NCBI GenBank assembly: GCA_947624785.1
Contig: CANQLV010000006.1
Location: 62,001-126,000, forward strand
Reading direction: 5' to 3'
Source: Akkermansia muciniphila
Lineage (GTDB): Bacteria; Verrucomicrobiota; Verrucomicrobiia; Verrucomicrobiales; Akkermansiaceae
Length of the DNA: 64,000 nt
A program made the translations under genes and the position numbers. Positions 9,532 through 18,070 of the stretch are shown here, piece by piece; position 1 is the first letter of the stretch, and each line of letters begins with the position of its first letter. Below the pieces are notes generated by a model. It saw only the letters and a list, made by a program, of their open reading frames with translations, did no database searches and had not been told where the DNA came from.

Positions 9532-10283
9532 ATGACATTACCGCCATCCTGCATCAGCTTAAGGAAGGCCGCCTTTCCACAGAGGAAGCGGCGGAAAAAA
9601 TCCGGGCCGCCACCGCGCCCGCATCTTCCCATACGGATATCGATTACGGCCGCCTGGAGCGCACCGGGTGCCCGGAAGTGATTTACGGCGCAGGAAAAAC
9701 CCCGGTCCAGATTGAAGAGATAGCCCGCGGCCTGCTTGCCGCCGGGCAGAACGTGCTGGCCACGCGCCTGAACGTGGAGGCGCTCGACCACCTGAACCGC
9801 GCCTTTCCGGAGGCGGACATGCACCCGGAAGCGCGCCTCATGCGCATCACGGCGAATCCCGTTCCGCAGACGGAGGGCTTCGTCGGCATCGTCAGCGCGG
9901 GCACTTCGGACCAGTCCGTAGCGGAGGAAGCCGCCCTGACGGCGGAATTCCTGGGCAGCCGGGTGCTCCGGTACCGGGATTGCGGCGTGGCGGGCCTGCA
10001 CCGCCTGGTTTCCCATCTGGATTCCATCCGCCGGGCCACCGTGCTGGTGGCCGTGGCAGGCATGGAAGGGGCGCTCCCCAGCGTGCTGGCCGGCCTGGTA
10101 AAGGCCCCCGTGATCGCCGTACCCACCAGCGTGGGCTACGGAGCCAATTTCCGCGGAGTAACCACGCTGCTCGCCATGATGAATTCCTGCGCCAACGGCG
10201 TCTCCGTCGTCAACATAGACAACGGCTTCGGGGCCGGATTCAATGCCCATCTGGTAAACAGCCTGGCGTCCCGACCCCACTGA
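9528..10283 (+). CDS. larB: Pyridinium-3,5-biscarboxylic acid mononucleotide synthase LarB
   Basis: LarB carboxylates and hydrolyses nicotinic acid adenine dinucleotide to the pincer precursor, the first step of the pathway. The 251-residue product shows the AIR-carboxylase (PurE)-like domain in its C-terminal half: GIVSAGTSDQSVAEEAAL, RDCGVAGLHRL, AGMEGALPSVLAGL and PTSVGYGANF. It overlaps larE by ATGA and completes a larC-larE-larB operon. No lactate racemase (larA) or other nickel-pincer racemase is in the window, so the client enzyme must lie elsewhere. Confidence 0.95.
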   Translation: MNDITAILHQLKEGRLSTEEAAEKIRAATAPASSHTDIDYGRLERTGCPEVIYGAGKTPVQIEEIARGLLAAGQNVLATRLNVEALDHLNRAFPEADMHPEARLMRITANPVPQTEGFVGIVSAGTSDQSVAEEAALTAEFLGSRVLRYRDCGVAGLHRLVSHLDSIRRATVLVAVAGMEGALPSVLAGLVKAPVIAVPTSVGYGANFRGVTTLLAMMNSCANGVSVVNIDNGFGAGFNAHLVNSLASRPH

Positions 10284-10382
10284 AAGCCGCCGCCCTTCCA
10301 TGACGGAACCGCCGGCATCCGCCATGGACAGATTCACCGAATGGGCGTTAAATGTTCCGGAAGCATTCCTCACCATCCCATC

Positions 10383-11843
10383 ATGACCAGATTTCCCTTC
10401 TTCCATGCCCTTTCCTGCTCCGTGCTGGCCCTGGCCTCCCAGGCGCTGGGGTGGCAGCCCTCCGGAGAATCCGTCCCCGCCGCCCCGCAGGAATTCCGGG
10501 CGGCGTGGATTTCCACCGTCCATAACATTGACTGGCCCTCCCGTTCCGGCCTTTCCGGCGCTGGCCAGCGTGCGGAGCTGCTGACGATCCTGAATACCTG
10601 CGCGCAGTTGAAACTGAACGCCGTCTTTCTCCAGGTGCGCCCGAACGCGGACGCCCTGTACCAGTCCTCCCTGGAGCCGTGGAGCCAGTGGCTCTCCGGT
10701 CCCGGCGTCAATCCGGGGTATGACCCCCTGGCCTTCGCCATTCAGGAGGCCCACCGCCGCGGCATTGAACTGCATGCCTGGTTCAACCCCTTCCGGGCGA
10801 AGGCGAACATCAAGCACGCCGTAGGCCGCAACCATATTTCACTCACCCGTCCGGACCTGATGAAGCGCAACGGCTCCGTTCTGCTGATGAACCCCAGCGC
10901 CTCCGCCTCCCGCGACCACGCGATGAGGGTCATCCTGGACGTCGTGCGCCGCTACGATATTGACGGCGTGCACCTGGACGACTATTTCTACCCCTACCCA
11001 ACGCCCGGCCGCACCTGGTCCCCCGCCAGCTTCAGCGACGGAAAGTCGCCCTCCCAGCGCCGGGCCTGCATTGATGATTTTGTGCATGACATGTACAAGT
11101 CCGTCAAATCCTCCAAACCCTGGGTGCGAGTGGGCATCAGCCCGTTCGGCATCTGGCGGCCGGGCGTTCCCGGCGGCATTGAAGCGGGCGTGGACGCTTA
11201 CGAGCACCTGGCCTGCGACGCTCGCAAGTGGCTTTCCCGCGGATGGGTGGATTACCTGGCCCCGCAGCTTTACTGGCGCTGCAGCCCGGCCAAGCAGAGC
11301 TTTCCGGTGCTGATGCAGTGGTGGGCCGCCCAGAACACCAGCCGCCCGGTATGGCCCGGCATCGCCACGGCGCGCATCATGAGCAGCGAGGATCCGGGGC
11401 GCCCCGCCTCTGAAATCGCGGCGCAGGTCAATTATTCCCGCAGCCTCGCCAGAACCGCCCCCGGGCAGTGCTTCTGGAGCGTCAAATCCATCATGAGGAA
11501 TGCGGGAGGCATCCAGAAATACCTGAACAGGCTGTACCCTTCCATGGCTGTTCCTCCCGCCATGCCCTGGTGCGGAACCGGCACGCCGGGCCAGCCGCAG
11601 AATTTTTACGTGGCGGACAACGGTTCCACCGTAACCCTTTCCTGGCAGCCGTCCGGCAATCCCTCCCGGAAATGGGCCATCCAGGCGCGCTACGGCAGCC
11701 AGTGGGCCACGCGCATCCTTCTGCCGGGCAGCCAGACCCGCGTAACGCTGCCCAAATCCTTCCTGGGGGATGCCGGGTCCGTCGCCGTCAGGGGTGTCAG
11801 CGCCTACGGAGCCCAGGGCCCCGCCGCGGCGGCCAGAAGGTAG
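10383..11843 (+). CDS. Secreted GHL10/DUF187-type glycoside hydrolase-like protein
   Basis: The 486-residue protein starts with a signal peptide (MTRFPFFHALSCSVLALASQ, cleavage near ALG). It carries a TIM-barrel of the GHL10 (DUF187, YngK-like) family: FRAAWISTVHNIDWPSR, LNAVFLQVRPNADALY, GIELHAWFNPFRAK, GVHLDDYFYPY, VGISPFGIWRPG and DYLAPQLYW. The last about 95 residues look like a fibronectin-III-type beta domain (TVTLSWQPSG). Family members are predicted peptidoglycan or glycan hydrolases, and the substrate here is unknown. The ATG at 10383 gives a clean signal peptide; an in-frame ATG at 10341 would add 14 residues before it. It follows larB by 99 bases and is probably not functionally linked. 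Confidence 0.85.
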   Translation: MTRFPFFHALSCSVLALASQALGWQPSGESVPAAPQEFRAAWISTVHNIDWPSRSGLSGAGQRAELLTILNTCAQLKLNAVFLQVRPNADALYQSSLEPWSQWLSGPGVNPGYDPLAFAIQEAHRRGIELHAWFNPFRAKANIKHAVGRNHISLTRPDLMKRNGSVLLMNPSASASRDHAMRVILDVVRRYDIDGVHLDDYFYPYPTPGRTWSPASFSDGKSPSQRRACIDDFVHDMYKSVKSSKPWVRVGISPFGIWRPGVPGGIEAGVDAYEHLACDARKWLSRGWVDYLAPQLYWRCSPAKQSFPVLMQWWAAQNTSRPVWPGIATARIMSSEDPGRPASEIAAQVNYSRSLARTAPGQCFWSVKSIMRNAGGIQKYLNRLYPSMAVPPAMPWCGTGTPGQPQNFYVADNGSTVTLSWQPSGNPSRKWAIQARYGSQWATRILLPGSQTRVTLPKSFLGDAGSVAVRGVSAYGAQGPAAAARR

Positions 11844-11960
11844 GAAGCTTTTTCCAGCTGCTTCCGGCGGGAAAGGAAAAAAATGCCCGATGCTCCATGT
11901 TTTTTGAACAACTCCAAATCCATCCATGTCCAAACTTCCATGAATTCCCGTGGCGCGGAC

Positions 11961-12704
11961 ATGAACAGAAGGCGTTTCATCACCCTTTCCTCATTGGCGG
12001 CGCTGGGAACAATCAGCCAGGCCCGGGCAACAGGGCCAGTTATACAACCACAGCACAAGATGACTAAAAAGCAAGATCCCTCCACGGTCGGCTATGCCGA
12101 CGGCAAGTACGTGTTACCGCCCCTTCCGTACGCCTACGACGCGCTTGAACCCATGCTGGATGAAAAAACCGTGCGCATCCACCACGACAAGCACCATGCG
12201 GCCTATGTCGCCGGCGCCAACGCCGCGGCTGAAAAGCTCCGCGAAATCGCGGACGGCAAGCTGGACGCCTCCGCCACCACCAACTGGGTGCGCAACCTGT
12301 CCTTCAACGTTTCCGGCCACGTCCTTCACACCATTTACTGGACCAACATGACGCCCGATCCCAAGAAGGAACCGCAGGGTCCGCTGGTGGACGCCATCAA
12401 GGAAAAATTCGGTTCCCTGGAAGCCATGATGAAGGAATTCAAGGCAGCTTCCCAGGGCGTGGAAGGTTCCGGCTGGGGAATTCTGGGCGTGGACCCCATG
12501 AGCAAGACGCTGGTGATCTGCGGCGCGGAAAAGCACCAGAACCTGGAAATCCCGGGCCTCGTGCCCATCCTCGTCTGCGACGTCTGGGAACACGCTTATT
12601 ATCTGAAGCACCAGAACCTCCGGGCGGACTACATTGAAGACTTCTGCCACCTCATCAACTGGGACGACGTGGAACGCCGCTACCAGGAAGCCATGGCGTC
12701 CTGA
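11961..12704 (+). CDS. Fe/Mn superoxide dismutase with a twin-arginine signal
   Basis: The 247-residue product contains a complete Fe/Mn-type dismutase from about residue 45: KTVRIHHDKHHAAYV (first His ligand), FNVSGHVLHTIYW (second), and DVWEHAYYLKH (Asp and His ligands). It is preceded by MNRRRFITLSSLAALGTISQARA, a Tat-like leader with consecutive arginines, a hydrophobic core and an AxA-like site. The enzyme is therefore likely folded with its metal in the cytoplasm and exported. ATG at 11961 is chosen because it begins the leader. Metal preference cannot be decided. A strong terminator follows. Confidence 0.92.
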   Translation: MNRRRFITLSSLAALGTISQARATGPVIQPQHKMTKKQDPSTVGYADGKYVLPPLPYAYDALEPMLDEKTVRIHHDKHHAAYVAGANAAAEKLREIADGKLDASATTNWVRNLSFNVSGHVLHTIYWTNMTPDPKKEPQGPLVDAIKEKFGSLEAMMKEFKAASQGVEGSGWGILGVDPMSKTLVICGAEKHQNLEIPGLVPILVCDVWEHAYYLKHQNLRADYIEDFCHLINWDDVERRYQEAMAS

Positions 12705-12740
12705 CCGGTTCCGGCAGACATTAATTTTCCTTTTTCTTCA

Positions 12741-12775
12741 ACGGCACGGGCCTTCTGCGGTCCGTGCCGTTTTTT
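12741..12775 (+). terminator. Rho-independent terminator of the superoxide dismutase gene
   Basis: A 12-bp stem (12741-12752 with 12759-12770, one G-U) with a 6-base loop is followed by a run of T. Confidence 0.92.
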
Positions 12776-12854
12776 GGCGTATTTCCACCCGGCTCTTGCA
12801 TCCGGAGGAGCAATAGGGCATACTGCCGTGGACTAATTATCTATCTCCACGCGC

Positions 12855-13946
12855 ATGAAAAAAGTTTTCGTCTCAGGCTGCTATGACATCGTTCACGCCG
12901 GTCACATCCAGTTTTTTGAAGAAGCCCGCGCCCTGGGCGACTATCTGATCGTCTCCTTTGCTTCGGAGCCCGTACTGTGGCACCACAAGCAGCGCAAACC
13001 GTCCATTCCGGACGAACACAAGAAAGTGCTGCTGGAAAGCCTGCGCATGGTGGACAAGGTCATTCTGGGTACCGGCATGAAGAAGGGCCTGGACTTTGAA
13101 GAGGAATTTCTTCAGGAAAAGCCCGACGTCCTGGCCGTGACAGAGGACGACCTTTACAGCGGCATCAAGAAGGAGCTGTGCTCCCGCGTGGGAGCGAATT
13201 ACGTGGTGCTTCCCAAGACGCCCCCCAAATTCGCCCCCGTTTCCACTACCATGCTGGTGAACCGGATCAAGGCCCCGTCCTCCGTGCCGCTCCGCGTGGA
13301 CTTTGCCGGAGGATGGCTGGACGTTCCCCGGTACGCCAGAAAAGGCTCCTATGTGGTCAACTGCGCCATCACCCCCATGGTCTCCCTCTGCGAATGGCCG
13401 TATGAAAAGCGTTCCGGACTGGGCGGCAGCGGCGCGTGGGCCATGCTGGAAGGGCGTGACCCGGTCGCTTCCGAACTCGCTCTGGGCGTCGGCTGGCAGG
13501 ACCCCGCCGTCATTGCGGAAACGGGGCTGTGCGTGTGGCGTTCCGGCAGTTCCCCCGTGCTGGACGTCAAGGGCACGGGCGACTTCCTGGAAGGAAGAAT
13601 GGCCATTCTGTACACGGGAGAGGAACATGACACCCCCAGAATGGCGGACGAACAGCGCGATTACGTGCGCATCTCCCAATCCTCCCTCATTGCCCGCACC
13701 GGCGTGCTGGAACGCAACATCAACACCCTGGCCGCAGGCGTGGCCCTGTACTACAGCGTTCAGCTTGACGAAGGTATGCAGCCCCTGCCGGACATCCCGA
13801 ACGCCCTTGCCAAAAAATACCTGGGCGGCGGCTACGGAGGGTACGCCCTGTACCTTTTCCCCTGCCGGGACGACCGCGACCAGGCCGTCAAGGACAACCC
13901 GGCCATGAAGCGCGTGGAGCCGTACTGCCGCCAACTGTTCAAGTAA
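12855..13946 (+). CDS. Two-domain protein: cytidylyl/adenylyltransferase-like plus GHMP-kinase-like
   Basis: Residues 1-130 form a small nucleotidyltransferase: GCYDIVHAGHIQFFEEA contains the HxGH nucleotide motif (H14, H17), and VSTTMLVNRI near 130 resembles the family's C-terminal signature. Residues about 138-363 resemble a sugar kinase of the GHMP superfamily: PLRVDFAGGWLDVP at the start, SGLGGSGAWAML in place of the usual GLGSSAA loop, and GGGYGGYALYLF near the end. Such a pairing could phosphorylate and activate a sugar for glycan or lipopolysaccharide synthesis. The substrate is not known, and the degenerate kinase loop may mean altered or lost ATP binding. murJ follows after 14 bases, so both may be cotranscribed. 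Confidence 0.75.
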   Translation: MKKVFVSGCYDIVHAGHIQFFEEARALGDYLIVSFASEPVLWHHKQRKPSIPDEHKKVLLESLRMVDKVILGTGMKKGLDFEEEFLQEKPDVLAVTEDDLYSGIKKELCSRVGANYVVLPKTPPKFAPVSTTMLVNRIKAPSSVPLRVDFAGGWLDVPRYARKGSYVVNCAITPMVSLCEWPYEKRSGLGGSGAWAMLEGRDPVASELALGVGWQDPAVIAETGLCVWRSGSSPVLDVKGTGDFLEGRMAILYTGEEHDTPRMADEQRDYVRISQSSLIARTGVLERNINTLAAGVALYYSVQLDEGMQPLPDIPNALAKKYLGGGYGGYALYLFPCRDDRDQAVKDNPAMKRVEPYCRQLFK

Positions 13947-13960
13947 GCCCTCTTTTCTCC

Positions 13961-15526
13961 ATGTCCCTGATGCGGAACAGCCTGGTAGCCTCCGGCGCCA
14001 TTTTTGCCTGCCGCCTGACAGGCATGGTCAGGGAAATCGTGTACACTTCCCTGTTCGGCGCTACGGGAGTGCTGGACGCCTTTTATACGGCCTTCCGAAT
14101 CCCCAACCTGCTGAGGGACCTGTTTGCGGAAGGGGCCCTCTCCCAGTCCTACACCAGCGTAGCCTCCAAAACGCGGGAGGCGGAAGGAGACTCGGCCGCC
14201 TGGGAGCTGACCAACAAGGTAGCTACCCAGCTTTCCACGCTGATGGTCGCCATCGTGACGCTGGGAATTCTGTTTGCCGGTCCTGTCATGGAGGCCCTCT
14301 ACAGCGGGGACCATTCCCTGACGGACCAGTTGTTCGCCACGGACCTGAGCCGCATCATGTGGCCCTTCATCGGCTTCGCCTCCCTGTCCGCCCTCGTCAT
14401 GGGGGCGCTGAACATGGTAGGGGTCTTTGGACTGCCCATGCTGGCCTCCGCCGCTTTCAACGTCACCTCCATCCTGTTCGGCCTCCTGATCGGGTACTTC
14501 ATTGACCCCACTTTCGGCCCCAGGGCTTTGTACGGCTTTGCCTGCGGCGTCACGATCGGAGGGGCGGCCCAGATTGCCGTGCAGCTCCCCAAGCTCCGCA
14601 AAACCGGCTTCCGGTGGAAGCCCAATTTCCATTGGGACGATCCCCGCGTGCGCAAAATCTGGGGACTGATGCTCCCCTCCGTACTGGCTTCCGGCGTCAC
14701 GCAGTTCACCATCTTCATCAATACGGGCTTCGCCCTGGACCTTCAGAAAGGCTCCGTCACGGCCCTGACCACGGCGTTCCGCCTCTGGCAGCTTCCCGTG
14801 GGCCTCTTCGGCGTGGCGACGGGCATGGTGGTTCTCCCCGCGGTTTCCCGCATGATGGTGGGGGACGGCAGGAAGGAAGTGGCTGCCCACATCGCCAGGG
14901 GGTTGCGTCTGGTGGCGTTTTTTGCGGTGCCCGCATTCCTGATTCTCTTTATCCTGGGTACGGAGTTCGTCTCCTCCGTGTACCAGTGGGGCCGCTTCAA
15001 CCAGGAGGCGGTGCGCTACACCGGGGAGGTGCTGGGCGCCTATTCCCTGGGCCTGCTGGGCTACGCCGGAACCAAGGTGGTGCAGCCCGTCTTCCTGGCC
15101 CTGGAAAAACGCTGGGTTCCGCTGATCGCCGCCGCTGTGGCGCTGGCCATCAGCATCGGCCTCAACTACTACTTCGTCTATGGCCTGCATAAAAATGCGG
15201 CGTGGCTGGCGCTGACCACCTCCGTGGTCACCACCTTCAACTTCCTTTTCTACTTCCTTTACCTGCGCCGCCAGCTGGGCGGCGCGGACGGACGGACGCT
15301 GTTCTCCGGCCTGGGCAGGATTCTGGCGGCGGGAGTCCTGCTGGGCGCCGTGTGCTGGGCGGGTAAAACGTGGTTCCTCCAAGACTTCCTGAACTGGTCC
15401 TTCCCGGCCAGGATACTGGGCATCTCCCTGGTCTGCGGCTGCGCCGGGATCGTTTACCTAGCGGCCGCCTTCCTGTTCAAGACGCCGGAACTGGACGCGG
15501 TACGGGCCAAATTCACGAAACGCTGA
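13961..15526 (+). CDS. murJ: Lipid II flippase MurJ
   Basis: MurJ moves lipid II across the inner membrane for peptidoglycan assembly. The 521-residue protein has about 14 hydrophobic helices and the family N terminus: SLVASGAIFACRLTGMVREI, then AFYTAFRIPNLLRDLFAEGA. The sequence LSQSYTSV following it and the later FYFLYLRRQLGG are also typical of MOP-superfamily MurJ. Length fits. It begins 14 bases after the nucleotidyltransferase/kinase-like gene, consistent with an envelope-linked operon. Confidence 0.94.
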   Translation: MSLMRNSLVASGAIFACRLTGMVREIVYTSLFGATGVLDAFYTAFRIPNLLRDLFAEGALSQSYTSVASKTREAEGDSAAWELTNKVATQLSTLMVAIVTLGILFAGPVMEALYSGDHSLTDQLFATDLSRIMWPFIGFASLSALVMGALNMVGVFGLPMLASAAFNVTSILFGLLIGYFIDPTFGPRALYGFACGVTIGGAAQIAVQLPKLRKTGFRWKPNFHWDDPRVRKIWGLMLPSVLASGVTQFTIFINTGFALDLQKGSVTALTTAFRLWQLPVGLFGVATGMVVLPAVSRMMVGDGRKEVAAHIARGLRLVAFFAVPAFLILFILGTEFVSSVYQWGRFNQEAVRYTGEVLGAYSLGLLGYAGTKVVQPVFLALEKRWVPLIAAAVALAISIGLNYYFVYGLHKNAAWLALTTSVVTTFNFLFYFLYLRRQLGGADGRTLFSGLGRILAAGVLLGAVCWAGKTWFLQDFLNWSFPARILGISLVCGCAGIVYLAAAFLFKTPELDAVRAKFTKR

Positions 15527-15698
15527 CAGTGAAACTTCCCTTCCGCGAGGGGAGGCGCGCTCTCCGCAAGAAAAAGAATGGCCTTCACAAGCATTCTCCT
15601 TGCCAGGGGTGCGCTCAGTGAGTAAAGTTTTTTCCGCCTGTGCGGGGAATAGCCTGTTTTCCGCCAGGGCATCAAAATTCTACGATCGCACCACAACA

Positions 15699-16865
15699 AT
15701 GGACATGATTTCCCCCAGCATTGCTGCATTGACCCCTTCCCTGACCCTCAAGGTGACCAACCGGGCCAAGGCTATGAAGGCCGCCGGTGAAGAAGTTTAC
15801 GGTTTGGCAGGCGGTGAGCCGGAAATGGACACCCCTGACAACATCAAGCAGGCAGCCATTACGGCCCTGAACAACGGAGCAACCAAATACACCCCTTCCG
15901 CCGGGTTGCCCGTACTCCGCCAGGCTATCGCTGAAAAGCTCAAGAGGGAAAATAACCTGGAATACGATTTCACCCAGATCACCGTGGGCGCCGGCGCCAA
16001 GCACGCCTGCTTCAACGCCATCATGGCGACCGTCTCCGATGGGGACGAAGTCATCATCCCCTCCCCGTACTGGGTCAGCTATCCGGAAATGGTCCGCATG
16101 TGCGGCGGCATCCCCGTCATTGTGGAAACCACGCCGGAAAACGGCTGGAAGCTCACTGCCGAACAGTTTGAGGAAGCCATGACCCCCCGCACCAAGATGG
16201 TCATCCTCACCACGCCGAACAACCCGACCGGAGCCGTTTATTCCGAAGAAGAGCTGCGCGCCCTGGGGGAAGTGGCCCTGAGCGAAGACATCCTCATCCT
16301 GGCCGACGAAATCTACGAACACCTCGTGTACGGAGACACCAGGCACGTCAGCATCGCTTCCCTCAGCCCGGAACTGTACGACCTGACCATCACCATCAAC
16401 GGCTTCTCCAAGGGCTACGCCATGACCGGCTGGCGCATGGGCTACTCCGCCGCTCCCGCCCCCATCGCCAAGGCCATCCAGATGATTCAGGACCACACCA
16501 CCTCCAACGTCTGCACCTTCGCGCAGTACGGCGGCATTGAGGCCCTTACGGGGGACCAGAGCTTCATCAGCGACATGCGCGACGAATACGACATGCGCCG
16601 CCAGTACGTCCTCTCCCGCCTCAACGCCATCCCGAACGTAAGCGTCGTGGAACCGCAGGGAGCCTTCTACTTCTTCGTAGACACCAGCAAGCTGGGGCTC
16701 ACCTCCCTGAACCTGTGCGACAAGCTTCTGGAACGCTACAAGGTGGCGGCCGTCCCCGGCATCGCCTTCGGCAATGACAAGGCCATCCGCATCAGCTACT
16801 GCACCACGCTGGACATTCTGAAGGAAGCGCTGGACCGCTTTGAAGAATTCTGCAAGGCGCACTAA
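15699..16865 (+). CDS. PLP-dependent aspartate-type aminotransferase
   Basis: This 388-residue fold-type I enzyme transfers the amino group between aspartate (or a related donor) and a 2-oxo acid. Visible signatures are YGLAGGEPEMDTP, TTPNNPTGAVY, ILADEIYEHLVYG and NGFSKGYAMTGWRMGY with the PLP-binding lysine. The RISYCTT-like C terminus holds the substrate arginine. It belongs to the subgroup of aspartate/prephenate aminotransferases by style, but the exact substrate is not decided. ATG at 15699 begins the conserved N terminus; upstream in-frame ATG at 15600 would add unrelated sequence. Its 3' part is duplicated as a degenerate copy at 18904-19024. Confidence 0.92.
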   Translation: MDMISPSIAALTPSLTLKVTNRAKAMKAAGEEVYGLAGGEPEMDTPDNIKQAAITALNNGATKYTPSAGLPVLRQAIAEKLKRENNLEYDFTQITVGAGAKHACFNAIMATVSDGDEVIIPSPYWVSYPEMVRMCGGIPVIVETTPENGWKLTAEQFEEAMTPRTKMVILTTPNNPTGAVYSEEELRALGEVALSEDILILADEIYEHLVYGDTRHVSIASLSPELYDLTITINGFSKGYAMTGWRMGYSAAPAPIAKAIQMIQDHTTSNVCTFAQYGGIEALTGDQSFISDMRDEYDMRRQYVLSRLNAIPNVSVVEPQGAFYFFVDTSKLGLTSLNLCDKLLERYKVAAVPGIAFGNDKAIRISYCTTLDILKEALDRFEEFCKAH

Positions 16866-16900
16866 GCGCTAACTCAGTTACAGTTATTTTCCCACTTTTC

Positions 16901-16935
16901 AAGGACCGCCTCATTCATGGGGCGGTTCTTTTTGT
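16901..16935 (+). terminator. Rho-independent terminator of the aminotransferase gene
   Basis: A 10-bp stem (16901-16910 with 16921-16930, one G-U) closes a 10-base loop and leads into T residues. Confidence 0.85.
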
Positions 16936-17003
16936 TGCAAACGGGAAATACTATGCCACTTCTTTGCAATTAAAACACCATATCTAACATATTTTTGGAT
17001 TCA

Positions 17004-17033
17004 TTGACATTTGAATGCATAACAGCCTATCAT
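17004..17033 (+). promoter_or_regulatory. Sigma70-like promoter of secreted cassette 1
   Basis: TTGACA at 17004-17009 is followed after 18 bases by TATCAT at 17028-17033, five of six consensus bases. The cassette's first start codon lies about 30 bases further down. The surrounding DNA is distinctly AT-rich compared with the core genes. Confidence 0.6.
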
Positions 17034-17064
17034 AAATACTCTTTCCGTTAAGTCCTTCATCTGC

Positions 17065-18053
17065 ATGAACTCTACCACCTTCAGCATCTCCTTTTCCGGC
17101 CTCCTTCTGTATGCCCTGATTGTGCTGACTCATGCAGAAGATATTCCAGCCACGGATGACCGCTCCCTGTACATCGAATCGGAAACTAAAGCAGTCTCCC
17201 CTCAATGTCTCATGGACAAAGGAGACCAGGATGAGGACAAGAAACGTACCGAAGTCGGAATCGGCGAAGTGGTTATATTAACCTTGAACGGCAAGCGATT
17301 AAAGGAAATAGATATGGACTCTATTGAATGGTCCCTGGAGCCGGAGAAGATAGCCACCATCGAGGAATCGGACCAAGAAAAAATCAGGCTACGCTGACGA
17401 TCAATAAAGACCTCACTCAGAACACCACGCTGAAGATCCGGGTAAAAACCAATCTTGACGAAGAATTGCCAGCAAGACCTCCCTCCATTTTCACCATTCT
17501 TGTTCCTTCCGACATCACAGCAGAGCATTCCGGGGAACGGGACAAGGAGCATCCCCAAGACAAGGAAAAAGACAGACCGGGGGCTTCCTCCAAGCTTGTT
17601 GTCACCTTTCTGCCCCTGAATGTCAGCTTCAGCAATATTTCCATCATAGAACGGGCGGAAGATCCGGAAGGATTCACTCCCGTTCATATCCCGGGAAAAC
17701 TGCTGATAAGGCCCAATGCCCTCAACATTCACCGTCATGATACCATTGGATGGAGATGGGACAAAGAGCAGGATATTCGTTTGCAGCACTTGCAGAACAT
17801 GAAGCTTCCCAGCTCCTTTTCATGGACCTGCGGATGGTACATACGCGCCGACGGCAAAGACCACTGCAAGATCAGCAATGACACGTACACCCAGGATTTC
17901 AGTTTTAAATATGAAGACGGCATAGAAACTGATGAGAAATCTCCCACCAGGGGATTGAAAAACATCAAGGTCACCATCACCAAATTCGGATGCACCGTCA
18001 CACGCAGCACAGCAGGCGATGCTTTGCATGTCAACTCTACAACTTCTCAATAA
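17065..18053 (+). pseudogene. Cassette 1 gene A: exported Ig-like protein, frame interrupted at an A6 tract
   Basis: Two frames make one gene. The first runs from ATG 17065 and reaches TGA at 17395-17397. The second continues homologous sequence to TAA at 18051-18053. The switch sits at the A6 run 17378-17383 (codons GAA-AAA-ATC): one extra A, or a -1 slip on AAA, gives a 329-residue protein. The N terminus is a signal peptide (hydrophobic core ISFSGLLLYALIVLTHAED). TEVGIGEVVILTLNG opens an Ig-like beta domain. The C-terminal half includes NVSFSNISIIE, SSFSWTCGWYI and NIKVTITKFGCTVTRS. A diverged homologue is at 39891-40765. No function is known to me. It could be a broken gene, a slippage-switched gene or a sequencing error. 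Confidence 0.7.
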
Positions 18054-18070
18054 CCCCTTTTTACAACGCT

